The translations under genes and the position numbers were made by a program. 64,000 nucleotides of DNA from Lytechinus variegatus (lineage: Eukaryota > Echinodermata > Echinoidea > Temnopleuroida > Toxopneustidae), in contig NC_054746.1 of the NCBI RefSeq assembly GCF_018143015.1, positions 26,054,464 through 26,118,463 of the forward strand, in the 5' to 3' direction. This document shows positions 11,201-23,659 of this stretch, piece after piece (position 1 is the stretch's first letter; every line of letters begins with the position of its first letter). The notes under the pieces are model-generated. The model saw only the letters and a list, made by a program, of their open reading frames with translations, had not been told where the DNA came from and searched no databases.

Positions 11201-14200
11201 ATTCAAACATTTTCAAAACTCACCAAAATTACTTATTTATTTGTTGATTGATTTTGATTATTTTTGTTCCATCTGAGAGTAACATGAGGTTCACCATGGT
11301 TTTACACAGAGTTAAGAAATTTTGACTAGAAAATTATTTATGCTTAATTTATATGAAATTTATTCATAGATCACAAAAGTGCTTCTATGTCATTTCTTCA
11401 TTAATTTATGTCACCAATGTAATTCACTACAGTGTCAACTGGGCTGAAATTTAAATTGTGTTAAATTTCATTGTGAGATGCCGGATGAGCTCCACATCAT
11501 TGATGTGCTAGTTTTCGAAGAAAAATTTGCAAAATGTCCTTTGTATGCAAAGAGAAGCGTGGTGAATTTTCAAGAAAACAATGAATGCATGAATATACAT
11601 CATAGTTAGAAAATATTTTGAACAAACATGAATAATATATGTTGACGTTGCTAGCCGTCCATAGTTGCAACACTTTGTAAGACGGGCCCCAGGTGTTCCT
11701 TGTACAAAAAGTCTTTGGGTCCTGTACAATTCCGTCATCAACAGTTTGTAGAAGATGATAGCACCTTCTTTCTACTCTTTGATTTCCCTTAGTCTGAGAA
11801 GATGGCAATGGAAGTGGATGCCTCCTCTGCACATCTACGTGGAAACATTGATGAGCTGAAATCCTACAAGGTTCTTGGTTGCATTGATTCTGTTCTTCTT
11901 GTCCTTGATATGTCAACTTACCAAACATTCATCATGAAAGTAAGTCTTTAATTCTATGAGGAGGCCATTAATATTGTGTGGTCTGTAGTATGCTCCTGCG
12001 CCCCATCTTACAAAGAGTTACGATTGATCCAATCAATCGTAACTCTATGGTAATCCATCAGTTTCATAATTTTTTCTACAGGAAATTTACACAATGTCCT
12101 TTGTAAACAAAGAGAAGCACAGTGAATTTTCAAGAAAACAATACATGCATGAATATGCATCAAAGCAACAAAATATTTTGAACAAACATGCATAATAGAT
12201 GTTGACGTTGCTGGCCGTCCATAGTTGCAATTGATCGGATCAATCGCAACTCTTTGTAAGACAGGCCCCTGTACTGGAGAATTAGTCTTGATGAACATTC
12301 CTTTGACATTATCATTGAAGATGTGACATTCTATATTTAGATCTAAATCACAGTCAATTTTTCCTCGATATCAGAAAACATGAATTTTTGGAAGCCAGTT
12401 ACACTTTCATTTATTACCGATACTTGGAGGCATATATGTGATAAAATGTTAAAATGAATACCAGCAGTAGTTGAATTTGGATTGCTCCAAATGTTGCATT
12501 CTGGGTAATGAATTAAGATAGTTGAGTAGTTCAGGATTCAAGGTGATTGAGTTAAATCTCTTCAGTTTTGTTTCACAAAGTGCATTTTGTAAATTTCTGT
12601 AAATTTGCAATGAGGGATTAATTTAGAAAAATAAATATTCTTATCTCATTAATAATGTCAACTTTTCACATTGTCAGCTTCTCATATTGTAAGTTCCTAC
12701 ATATTTTCATGGAAATCAACAGAGCATATTTTTTCCTCTGCTATAATGAAATATCCAATATGAATTTAACAACACAGTACACTCTTTTCAGATATGAAGT
12801 CATATAAAAACAGTCCTAAATTGTGACAGATAAAATAAATATATTGTGGAAGTGTCATCACTGATTTTCATAGGGAAAGAAAAGGAGTATTGATCAATAT
12901 AATCCAATAATATTGTTTAGCTCTCTGCTTTGATATGAATTTCGCAGAACACAAATGAGAGCTGGTTGTTCCATGAATGGTTGATTTTTCTCGTTTTTGC
13001 CACAGTCCCTCAGCAAGTGCAGTGTACCCAACACCAAGATGATAACTAGAGTGCCTGCCTTCTGTCCGTACATGGTGAGGCTTTATCGCTACTTTGAGAC
13101 AGAGAGCTCGATCTTTCTCTTGCTTGAGCATGCCACTGGTGGGAAGCTCTGGAACTATGCAAGTCCTTATCTCAAGCAGCAAAAAGAAGCAACTGGGAGG
13201 CATGAGCTTGCTAACAGCTTGAAGAGTAGCACTCTCAGTCGACAGTCCCAGCGTTCCAGGTCAGGGAGTACACGAAGCGGAAGAGGGTTGAAGGATGATG
13301 TCTTCAGTCCGGCAGAAGCTGTTGAGGAAGCCACCACTCAGGTGGAGGATACATCTGATACAAGTCGTGATCCAGATGCCCATGCTGATGCTGCCTCGGT
13401 TGGTAGTATAGAAGGGAAGCTTGTACCTTCACCAGCAGTTTCTGGTAGCTATGTGAACTTACTTGATGCATGTGGGGAATATGTAACTGGTGGGGAACAC
13501 TTGGGAGATGGTGAGACCATCCCACATAAGAGGTTGTCTGATTCAAATTTGAATGATCTAGTTTCTCAGAGTTCAAACTATGACGAATGTGTTGACAACG
13601 CTCGAACAGAGCAAGATGACAGTCTATTTCTAAGTGACACTAATGAGGAGACTGAGATGTTTAGTCACGGTGAAGTCTTTGGATCCACACCTTGTAAAGT
13701 AGTCTTGCCTGATGCGAAAGAAAGTATGTCAAGTGCTCCACCTGCATCAATGGCTTTATTTAGCATCGACAGCATAGAAAGCCCTAATGAATACAGCATG
13801 GGTGAGATAGGTGATTCATCAGTTTTTGGTTTTGAATCTTCTACAAGTGGACCTCCAATAGATGCTGTTCCTGTTGAAGCTGGATCAGTTGACCTTGAAG
13901 TGAAGTCTGAGACAGAGAAACTGGACCTTGATCCTGCCAGAGTTATTGCTGAGGCACTAGCTGTTGTCCAAGAAGTTGAACAGATGCGCAAAGAAGAAGC
14001 TGATATAGATAATTCAATTTCAAATCAAGTGCTCAAACAAGAAAATGTGGTCGATTTCTTAGAGAACAGTAATATCATCCAGGAAATTGTAACTGATAAA
14101 GAATCAACTTCTGAAATGCCCAATGCTGGTGCTATGGAGAGCTCTCAGGCTTTCTTGGACACCAGGGCCTTTGGAGTATTCAGCGAGGAAGAGACGGTAC

Positions 14201-17200
14201 CCGGTGTCGATCTAGCTGATTTCTTTGATTCTGGCTCGCCAAAGAAGAGGAGCCAGTCATTATCTGAAAAACCCAGCAGACATGACTCAAAAGACAGTTT
14301 TAGCAATAATTCTCGCCCTCCATTCATGCAACAGTCCAGCATGATGGAATTTCGGATGAATGAACCTTTAGGAAAGCACTCTCTGATCAGAGACACAAAA
14401 CGAACAGTGTCCATGGGTGCAGATACTCGCTCTCAGGAAGAGAACGTCTGGGATTCATTCTTTGACGGAGGCACTCCAGACACAAAAGGGTTTGGCTTTG
14501 ATACCAGTACAGGTCCAAAAGTAGTTGAGAGTAGATCTTTAGTTACAGGCTTTCAGGAAACTGCTGAGCATGTTGCCCCTGATATTTTGAATTTACCAGA
14601 TGTGCCAAAAGAGATTCCAAGAGATTCTGAGAATGAAGACAACGGTTTTGGCGGTGTGTTTGATGTGAAGGATGATCATAATGTGGCTGATAGTGGGGAT
14701 GCTGATATTTACATTCTTGGAGACAATAGATTAGACTTGAGTTCAGGAGACCAAGCTGAAGCGGATGCCCTTGCACAGCCAAGACAAAACCCTGATGGAG
14801 CTTCTTCAGAGGAAATTGAGAAAGAAATGCAAATTGCAAAGACAGAAGGAAATGCTTCAAATGATAACCAAAAGGACATGAATTTACACATTAATCCATT
14901 TGATAATGACAAACAGCTGATTATAACCAGTAGGAAAGATTCAAATTCTTCTACAGCATATGTGAGTGTTGATCCATCAGATGCTAATTTACCCTCCTCA
15001 GGTGTGATGAGGGACTTTCCCAGTTCGTCCACAGTTTCTGCACAGTCAACCCCCCAACATACTTTCCAACCAATAAACTCAAATCCAGAGATTGCACCTC
15101 CATACAATAAAGTTGTAACAGCCCCTGTTGTTCCAAGTAGTATACCAGCAGTGTCAACAGATTCTTCTAATGTACTATGCCACAGTGGGGAAGCAGTAGA
15201 AGACAACATATATGGTGAAGAGAATGGACTGGTCGGAGAAGCAAACACAACCCCCACAAATTCAAGGACATCCACTCTTAAGGGGGATACTTTACACATG
15301 AAAGACACTTCTTTGCCTTCGCTCTCAAGATTGTTTTCTCATCTGGATGATATGAGGAGATCTAGAGCAGAGAGCAGTTCTGCTACCCTGCCTGAGTCCT
15401 GTGTACGCATCTGGGCATCTGAGATACTTGTTGCTTTGGCCACGCTTCATGCTGCTGGCATCACATGCAGGTAATGATGGATTCAGTCATGTTTACTTGA
15501 TAGGTCATTTTGATGAAATAAGGAAACATCAAAACCCTGTAATTTATGTCAAATTATTGATTTAATCTTGTTTAATTTCCTATGGTACATCTACATGGAA
15601 ACCATCAAGTCTGATGCCCTGATAGATACCAGTCCTTGCTATTCAGTTTCCAATCAACATTTCTTTCCTTCCCAATCTTCAATATACCAACCAGTGAATT
15701 ACCACTTGGTATAATCCCTTATAATTACTTCTTTGGTGTCATCACTCATCTAATTTAACTTTATTTGCAGCTATAATTCTTTAGTCTACTTGCCACTATT
15801 TGTGTCACTATTTTCAGCCAATGTTCATTTTGTTCCATACCCACTTTATCAAAATATATCTTATTGGATCATAAGATGAAAATTTGTAAAACTAATTGGA
15901 TGAAGTGACATTGAGAAAATTTCTTATCAAACTGAATTATGATAGACCAATCTAAGAGTAACTTCTGGGTATGGGACCAAGTGATGATTAAACTTAAAGC
16001 AAACATCAAGTAGACAATTGTTGTAAACCCACACATATGCTTGGTGTTAACACTCTTAGGTGTAAAATATTTTCTAGTATACAAGTACAAAGTTCCATGT
16101 ATAAATCTAATTTTATTGACAGAGACCTTAATCCAGACAACATCCTCCTAGCGGAAGGTGGTCACGTCCGACTGACTTACTTCAGTCAGTGGAAGTGGGT
16201 GTGTCAGGAGATGAATCCCAAGGCTCAGATCAACATGTTCACAGCTCCTGAGGCAACGGGTATCTTCGGGGTTGGACCGGCATGTGATTGGTGGAGCTAT
16301 GGGGTCATCTTGTTTGAATTACTCACTGGACAGGTGCGTACAGATAATTCTACTGGTAATTTATATGATTTAAAGGAAAGTCACTATTGTACAATTAAAT
16401 CTGTTCTAGCAACCACCTGTATAAAAGGATACCTCTTCAGAAAGATAACAAGTTTGGCTTCTCTATAATATCCCCCACCACATTGAATCAAGTATTATGG
16501 AAACCTGTCTTTAAGACCACCTACACATGAAGAGAGCTTTACTTGTCTCACTTCGGCTGTCCTGAATACTTATATTCAGGTTTAATGCTATGAATATTTT
16601 GTAAGGGGACATTCAGGATGCGATTCATTTTAGATCTCAGATATGAAAAAAAAATATTTGTTTTTGAATAGGTGAATAATAAATTTTGTATGTAATGTGG
16701 ATTTTTGCTATCAAAAATATGAAACTGGTGTTTATTTCCCAAAAAAATTTTGATTAACTTCTCTTCCTGTGTACTACCTTCCAGTCTTTATACAGCTGCC
16801 ATCCTAGTGGGATCAATAGTCATACACAACTTTTCATTCCTGATCACATCTCACCAGAAGCTAAAAACCTTCTCACACAGGTGAGTCTGACTTAAACATG
16901 GATTCAACAATTACAACTAGCAACTATAGGCTATACATACATCATTTATACTGCTTTTACTACTACCGTACTACTGCATTTTTCTTATATGAGCCTTTAG
17001 AAAGTTATTAGAAAGCAGTCCGTGCAGCTATGTGTAATGATTTATTTGTATCCATTAGAAGATTTTTTGGTTTAATTTGAATAAATATGTACTGATGGAA
17101 TAAAACAAATTATTTCAATCAAATTGAAATCATGGATGAAGTATCTTATTAAATTACAGTGGTATTAATTGGTAAATGAACCAATTCAATTTCAAGTTCC

Positions 17201-17452
17201 TATTGCTACCAAAACTAGAGAAGCTTAAGAATGACAATGTTGATTGCAGTTTTAAAGAGCTTTCTACATAATACTTTGGGAATGATTGCTTTGTTAAATA
17301 GCTTTATTTATTGTGATATTTTTTTTCATTATTATCTGCAGCTATTACAGGTGAATCCTCTGGAGCGTCTAGGTGGAGGTCAGTCTGGGGCTGATGAGGT
17401 CAAAGTTCACCCTTTCTTTAAAGGGGTCAACTGGTCTAATCTCCTAGGCTGA
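5270..17452 (+). CDS. RPS6KC1: RPS6KC1-like protein (PX, MIT and split kinase-like domains), N-terminus missing
   Basis: Eleven exons join in frame with GT-AG borders: 5270-5305, 6085-6202, 6743-6858, 7679-8075, 8813-9373, 9785-9906, 11793-11939, 13006-15470, 16123-16333, 16785-16880, 17342-17452 (TGA). They encode ~1,459 residues; the human protein is ~1,066. Exons 1-3 give the PX domain ([15 protein letters not shown], then [14 protein letters not shown]). After an acidic Ser-rich linker, exons 5-6 give the MIT domain (ending [20 protein letters not shown]). Exons 7-8 start the kinase N-lobe ([31 protein letters not shown]). An insert of ~730 residues follows, all within exon 8, before the C-lobe ([48 protein letters not shown]). 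HRD is present, but DFG is replaced by YFS (LTYFSQW), as in the human protein, so activity is doubtful. Known family role: PI3P-binding endosomal adaptor linked to sphingosine kinase 1 and PRDX3. The first exon (about 35-45 residues) was not found. Confidence 0.93.
6558..6682. mobile_element. Short MITE of the 'CCCGTAACACAAAG' family (copy 1)
   Basis: This ~125-bp element sits in the RPS6KC1 intron between 6203 and 6742. It starts GGTCCCGTAACACAAAGTTT and ends in the inverted form CTTTGTGTTACGGG. Related copies with the same ends occur at 21179-21310, 53773-53916 and 54771-54934. The interior is rich in ATCGAT/ATTGAT words that can also pair. It has no coding capacity. Confidence 0.75.
7070..7375 (-). 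mobile_element. tRNA-derived SINE
   Basis: On the reverse strand the element begins near 7375 with a tRNA-like head. It contains an A box (TGGTGTAGCGG) and a B box (GTTCGAACCC, within 7306-7320), the RNA polymerase III promoter pair. The body carries the words CCTTTGGCAAGGC and ACCTGGGTGCTAATTGGGTA, shared with the headless copy at 46130-46312. The tail (near 7085-7115) includes GCACTATATAAATGCC. It lies in an RPS6KC1 intron. Open frames here on either strand are SINE sequence, not genes. Confidence 0.8.
8545..8660. repeat. Degenerate GAATGAATGAAC-type simple repeat
   Basis: Imperfect runs of the 4-mers GAAT, GAAC and CATG in an RPS6KC1 intron. Similar tetranucleotide composition occurs at 55715-55830. 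No other feature was seen here. Confidence 0.6.
10307..11690. mobile_element. MITE of the 'TTACAAAGAGTTRCGATTGATC' family, split by a later insertion
   Basis: The left half (10307-10380) matches the start of the intact copy at 12000-12269: both read AGAGTTACGATTGATCC, then CTCTATGG. The right half (about 11513-11690) matches its remainder, including AATGTCCTTTGTATGCAAAG, TTTTCAAGAAAACAAT and GTTGACGTTGCTAGCCGTCC, and ends in CTTTGTAAGACGGGCCCC. Between the halves lies a ~1.1-kb tandem-repeat element. The order of events is therefore clear: the MITE inserted first, the repeat element second. Both lie in the RPS6KC1 intron 9907-11792. Confidence 0.8.
10381..11512. mobile_element. Helentron-like non-autonomous element with internal ~150-bp tandem units
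   Basis: The element has subterminal inverted repeats GCTCATCCAGC (10384-10394) and GCCGGATGAGC (11480-11490). Its right end has a stem-loop (CACATC-att-GATGTG) followed by CTAG and T-rich host sequence. Six tandem units of about 147-168 bp fill the interior, anchored at about 10497, 10651, 10819, 10976, 11123 and 11270. Two types alternate as A-B-B-B-A-B: type A carries TTTGCTTTATATGATAG, type B carries CCATCTGGTAGAGC. All share ACACAGAATTTTGAAA. Subterminal repeats, a 3' hairpin and tandem core units are known from Helentron-associated elements (DINE/HINE, oyster pearl elements). The family assignment is inferred. Confidence 0.65.
12000..12269. mobile_element. Intact MITE of the 'TTACAAAGAGTTRCGATTGATC' family
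   Basis: The ~270-bp element has inverted ends: left TCTTACAAAGAGTTACGATT, right AATCGCAACTCTTTGTAAGA, each bracketed by GC-rich GGCCCC-like bases. Each end is itself locally palindromic (GATTGATCCAATCAATC). It lies in the RPS6KC1 intron 11940-13005, about 300 bp from the split copy at 10307-11690. A third copy in the opposite sense is at 45385-45646, and a fourth, interrupted by a SINE, is at about 50185-50735. Confidence 0.85.
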
Positions 17453-17840
17453 AGGGTTGTGGGGTTATCATAGAGCTTTCATGTATGGAGTGTGGCTAGG
17501 AGCTACCCTCTCAGAGTGTCTTGATGGATGTCGTCAAGTGTTGATGAGGTCAAAGATCTACTCATTATTAAAAGTCACCTAGCTAGGCTGAATTATTATA
17601 ATAAGGTTATGATGTTTGACATTTACACATATCTGAGATTATGGTCTCTGTAACTGTGTCTTAACTTTGATTGTTGCAGATATAGTACTAAACTTTGAAT
17701 TGATCATTAAAACTGAACCTTTGAGCATTGGGTCATTTATATCAGACAAAGCTGATATTGAGATGAAATGGACATAGTTCTTGATTGGTGAAAGTGTAAT
17801 GTGCAATTGGAATAATGACAAGTTGAGTTGCAGTTAGACA

Positions 17841-17846
17841 AATAAA
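17841..17846 (+). promoter_or_regulatory. Candidate polyadenylation signal for RPS6KC1
   Basis: This is the first clear AATAAA after the stop codon at 17450-17452, about 390 bases downstream. Other AATAAA words occur further on, so which one is used cannot be told from sequence alone. Confidence 0.3.
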
Positions 17847-18319
17847 CGGGTAGCAGATATAAAGGGATAATACCATGAGGGATGAGACAAAAGAGGCATT
17901 AAACCAATGCAATCCACCCTTTAGTGATATCGTCAGTGGTCATAGGACGGTGCAAACACATTTCAGAGAATATCGACTTCAAAGTTTACTATAATTTTCA
18001 CACTTAGTTCCCGAGCCTTACAACATATCCACTGCTAGATAACTACATGATTGGAAAGACCAAGACAATTGCTTGACATTGGTATCCTTATTTTTACACA
18101 AAACCAAGGATCAGAGAAAATATCACAAAAGAGCTCCATGCTTGTAAACTCGGTTTGAGCGGTTTAGATTTCCCCTGTACAAAAATGCCATAGGGGATAC
18201 AACAACCCTATCGCTTTTCATGTAGAAAGTCAATGCAGTGCCGATGGCTGATACGACGGTTTGGCTGACTGCGCGCATTGAAATCACAGTCAGTCAAAAC
18301 GTCATATCTCTCTTCTACA

Positions 18320-19160
18320 GTAGGGGAAGGCGGGGTAAGTTGAACAAGGGGCAAGTTGAGCCACCAGCCCCAGGCCAATAATGAATGAGTCAGACATTGT
18401 GGTGGTGTCATGTATTGATGACCCATAGCATAACCCCTAACCCCACCACATTGTTTCCAACTTTGAAACAAAAAGTAGTTTTTTAGAGGGAAAAATATGA
18501 ATTTCAGCCAAAAAAGTAAAAAAGAGTGTGAAATAGATAAGTGCTTTATAAACACACACGTCTTTAAATATAATAAAGACATGATAACAACATTATTAGT
18601 CCAGGTATGGATCTTCATTCTTGTCATAGTCTTTTATATGATGGATGCATAATAAATGTGTGGATACAAAATTATCGCACTAAGTTCGGACTGGGGTAAG
18701 TTGAGCCATGGTAATTCCTATGGTAATGTATCTTAAAAAACAAACAAACCATAAAAATCGATTGAAATGCAGGCTGAAAGGAGCAAATTTACATGACTGC
18801 TCTTTTCCTTTTACAGGATGTTAGTATTTATAGAGAATTAGCAAGTGAAAAGACTTTAAACAAAAAATTGACATGCTGGTTCTCCCCCATACATTTTGTA
18901 CATAGTTTTTGTGGCTCAACTTACCCCAGAAGGTGGCTCAAACTTACCCCATATATGGGGCAAGTTGAGCCATTTGACATCGTTTTTTTCAAAAGTCACA
19001 ATGACTTTCAGTGTGGGGATAGAAAGTTATATATAGGTGGAAAATATTTCAGAAGAATTAAATTTCAAGGCAAGGTACTTATTTCGACAAGATTATTAAT
19101 CATATCAATTCTAACATGCAAAAAGCAAAAACTGTCACAACTTACCCCGCCTTCCCCTAC
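18320..19160. mobile_element. Non-autonomous TIR element of the 'GTAGGGGAAGGCGGGGTAAG' type
   Basis: The left end GTAGGGGAAGGCGGGGTAAG (18320-18339) is the exact reverse complement of the right end (19141-19160). The 841-bp interior repeats the word GGGGTAAGTTGAGCC or its reverse complement near both ends and in the middle (near 18339, 18693, 18917, 18940, 18957). The long open frames on either strand follow these repeats and resemble no protein I know. No transposase is present. Confidence 0.85.
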
Positions 19161-21178
19161 ACGTTTCCAATTGGAATTTGCGCATTTTATTAAAAATTGA
19201 TATGGCATTGCCGTAAAAATCTCGTCTCAGAAATCAAAATAAATTGCTGCCTAGAAATTAGGTTTTGAATAGAATAGAACTTCTACTTTTATTTTCTGCA
19301 AAAATCTCAAAATCAATTTTTTTACCAAAATTGACTTGTATAACGGTTCGGAAGAACGCCAACGAAGTATTAATATCCATAATTTCCTAATTCTGGAAGG
19401 AAAATATTGACAAATTATTCTCAAAAGTGCCTGCCAAATCATCAAATCATATGCTTCATGTATTTCAAAATTTGCTATAAGCTATTTCATTTTCTATTGT
19501 ATTGTTTAGCCATGTGTATCTGTTATTTACTGTAATGCTGCTCTTTCCATTTTTATTTAATTTGTGCCTTTCTTGTTATGAATTGTTTTGTTTGTAAAGC
19601 AGATAATTCTTGTAGAACATAAGTCCACAGAAATGATGAGATAATTTAGAAGTGAAGAGAAGACGTCCAGAAATTTATGATCAGCCGGTTCATTTATATT
19701 GTTACGACAAGACGGTCGGGTTTATCCTCGCGGAAATTGAGAAAGGGCATTGTGAAGTGTTACTGTTACATAAATACCCCTTTTGATCACGGTGACCGCC
19801 CTGGTCATTCTTTGGTTTGGTGTCACCCAGAAGTTTTCCTGATGATTTTGCCTCTCGCAGTGTCAGATGAGCTCCTTGGCAGTTTTCTTTTGTTTTGCTT
19901 TTCTACAACAGAAAAATTAAACATCCTTACTTTGAAACAATTAAAGGAGAAAAAGGTAGTGTTTTTTTTTTGGGGGGGGGGGTGATGTCACAGTAAGCTG
20001 ACATGTATGGTACGAAACTTAAATATATGTTGGATGCGCAGAATTTTTTTTTTTTATCTACCAGTGACAGTAGATTACCATGAAAATTCTGGGGTAACAT
20101 TTCACTGTAGAACTGCATTTTATTGTCACCCATGTGATCTTACAGATTGAAAGATTGTGTGGGTGTCACCTGGGTGGCTTTTACTCATTTTGAAAGTGGT
20201 ATGAGAGTTGGTTTCTATATCCTCCTCTTCTCCCAGATAAAAGATGCAAGTTGTATGGTCTGTAAAAATGGCTACACTGAAATTCTGTGTGTTCATTAAA
20301 TTGGTAATAGCCTTATTACGTTTTATGTGGTTTTAGTCCAAAGTAGTTAGTAGATGAGATGAGACCTAATAGAGTGTCCTCATCAGTAACTCTTTTACTT
20401 GGAATTCTGAAATATTTTTTGTGCAATAAATAGGACTGAGAAAGAAGCTATTGTTATCCATAACTAACAGTGATATTGATCGCAACAATTTTACCTGTTT
20501 AATAAAAACATAATATTCTTTAGATGTTTTCAAGATTTTTGGTTATGTATCTAATAACACATCAACACTCAAGATATGTTCATGTTACACTTGGGTCCTG
20601 CTAATTTTGCTGTTACGTTCAGGTGATAAAACATTGCTGTTTGTATACAACTATGTCTTTTGAAATTCTGGCATTAGAAAATATTGTTAATTTTGGCGTG
20701 AAAATTTATTTCATTAACATTTATATTTCATATATTACAAAACTAAATCTGAAGTAATGTTACCTACATGTATGTATAGATATGGACATTCATATATCAT
20801 TTAAGATATGGCATATTATACATTTGAACATTAAAGAAAGCTGCCAATATTCTTAGAGACTGATTAAATTGAAAAGAGAATGAAGATCGAATTGCCCAAC
20901 TGTTCATGTTGACCATCCAGTTTGTATTGGACATCTGATTAACAAACATGTTTTGTAGCAGGTTAGTCAAATAAAACTTTATACATTTACTGTAGGAGTA
21001 AATTCATAAAGTATTTAGTTAAGAATATGTGTTTGTATTGATAACAAAATGCTTAATCTTTAATTAAATGAGGATTCTTCCCCTTTCTCCAATTCCTTGA
21101 AATTATATTCCTTATTTCTTATTATTCCTCCTGTACAAGTGATTTAATCAATTCTGTATTGTAGTCCTGAGGAAATCA

Positions 21179-21310
21179 TGGTCCCATAACACAAAGCTTA
21201 AGAGATTAATCATACTGTTGATTTGTATGATTGATTCCATGTAATGATCAATGCCATCAATCATAAATCCATCCCTGTAATCAATTTTAAGCATTGTGAT
21301 ACAGGACCCT
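21179..21310. mobile_element. Short MITE of the 'CCCGTAACACAAAG' family (copy 2)
   Basis: The left end GGTCCCATAACACAAAGCTT and the right end (inverted TGATACAGGACCC) match copy 1 at 6558-6682. The interior has several ATTGATT/AATCAT words in opposing orientation. It lies in the intergenic spacer. Confidence 0.65.
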
Positions 21311-22412
21311 GATGTCATTACAGTGACTAAACTATTGGACCATTTGAATCGTTACAATCGAAGTGTTAATATTTTATGAAAGGTTATGATTTTGTGTGTA
21401 ATTTTACACAACTCATATTTCTTTTATTTAGTAACCTTAAATGTTTGTTTTTGTGTGTTGTTAAACATGTTTTTCATAACAGAGCTAAAGTGTGCTGTAT
21501 GGGCATTTGGATATAAATCAACTTGAATACATTATTCAATGTGTAATTGCTTTGAGCATTATCGTTTGCAATTTCAGTACTAGAGCAAAGGGATCATCAT
21601 GACTGTTTGATACAAAGAGTACAATGAAAAAATAAGTAAGCATTGGATTCTGTAATTCATGCAAACTCCTGCTTTTTAGTTGGACCTAATTGCAGAGACG
21701 TTTTCGTATTTGCATGGAACATGGTGCCTTTCACTCTAAATTTTAATTGTGTATTATAAACACATTGTCAAACACTGAGTGTTTTTTGTTTATTCCTCTT
21801 TAAAATAGTGTGCCCTGTTGATCTTGTGATTTTTTTCTTCAGGAGCTTAAAGCATCCCTTCTTTACTACTAATAGTAATTAATTTGCTGATGGGGTCCAA
21901 AGTGTAATCTTGATGATTTTTTTTTATTTCTAAGGCACTTCATTGAATATGAAGACTATTCTACCTATAAACTTGCATTTCGTGTGTGATGATATTTTCA
22001 TAATATATGACTAAGTGGTCCTGCCTTCATTGCAATACTTACTAGAATTAATCTTCTGTGAAATCCCGAAGCATAGACTTTGAAAAGAACAATGTTAATG
22101 GTGTGATTCTTATTGTTACTTTAGCATGACATACATGCATACTTTCAGATGAAGGACCGAGTTTTGTTTGTAACTCTGTCAATACTGCCATTGTGAACTT
22201 TGCGTAATGACGCTATAAAACTGGCATATACTCAGAAACCATAACAATGATGTATTTTACTGTGGAATGTAATTTTTGCATTATATGAATTACAACTCTC
22301 ATGCAATATTTTCTATTAAAAGAATAATATACTGGACAGAAATGATTTTCTTTTACACTTATACATTTTTTTCTGTAGTGGTTGTTTATGGGGATCCATG
22401 TATTGGGATGTA

Positions 22413-22644
22413 CAGTGGTGCTAAAAAGTTAGTGAACCTCACCAAAGAATGAACATATTTCAAGTGTTCAAGTTCTGCCATGTTATAGATATTCAATTGT
22501 GAAGTCGGATGATAATTTATTACATTCAATAGGGTTTGTTTCTCTGGGCTCGCTGAACATTGTACTGTTGTTGTCGCCTTCATTCAACACTCAGCATGAA
22601 AGAGTGCATTGTCTGGTGGGGTTCACTACCTTTTAGCACCACTG
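22413..22644. mobile_element. Mariner/Tc1-like MITE (~232 bp)
   Basis: The left end CAGTGGTGCTAAAAAGTTAG and the right end (reverse complement CAGTGGTGCTAAAAGGTAGT) form terminal inverted repeats of about 26 bp. TA precedes the left end, as expected for a TA target site; the right flank reads CATA, so the right TA has either decayed or is offset. The interior encodes nothing. Confidence 0.7.
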
Positions 22645-23659
22645 CATACATGCTTGTAGTAATGTTTCTTTCAATTGGCAATTTGACTAAAGGTGCGGTG
22701 GGCAGAAAGGATGTTCAATATTTGATTGCTAATCTGTTCACTTTAAACCCAGTCAAAGAGTTGGGAGAGAGCAGGTAGTGTTTGATCTGTTGGATGATTT
22801 GCACCACTCCCAGTCTAACCTTTGAGAAAAAAAGTAACCTGATTGTTCAATGTAAACAGGATGAGATGCAATCAGGGGCATATAATTTTTCAAAGGCATA
22901 ATCACTTCATTGGGTAATTTCTGCCATTAGGATTTATAGGCCTTTTTAGTATTTTGGAATGTTTTATGGAATTGTACATTCTATGTGGACCTGTTTTACT
23001 GCATAATTTCAGTGGATAATGTCATAATTCTCACGAAACTTCTAAAATATTAAGTGGAGCCCACTCTCTTTTATTGGATATTAAAAAAATGTGTCTGTCT
23101 CCAATCAGAATTTGAGTGTAACACCCCAGCAGACTCACCTGGATCCATATAGCAGAAGTGTAGACTTTGTAATATTGAAATTTAAAAAGAAATCCCATTC
23201 CCATATACCCTTAAAATTGATGACTTGGTGACTGGCTTGAAAATTCCTGTTATTGGCCCTAGAACTTTTGTTGCCTATTCTAATATTCCTCATTTGTACT
23301 ATAATAGTGAAATTATGCCCTATATTAGCAGCCTTGCCCTATTGCAATTTTAGGCCTGGAATTTTATGAATCCTTGCTTTATGTTACATATTTGCTTATA
23401 TTCACAATATTCTTTTCATATTATACCAGCTGTAAGAATAGGAAAATTAATGTTGTTGTTTTTTTCATCTAAATTGAAAATTAAAGAGAATGTCAATTTT
23501 TATCATTTTTTTAAAACCTGAAATGACATTTGACCTTCATCAAGTTGATGGAAATTAAGTCATATAATTTCTTATACGTTATACCGATTATTACCAGCTC
23601 CATGCAATATGAAATCGAACTTAAGATAAATGCATTTTCAAAATTGGTGCAAGTTTTTG

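Noticed and set aside
18208-19200. Two relatively long open frames (139 and 135 codons)
   Set aside because: They coincide with the TIR element at 18320-19160 and its GGGGTAAGTTGAGCC repeats, with no recognisable domain.
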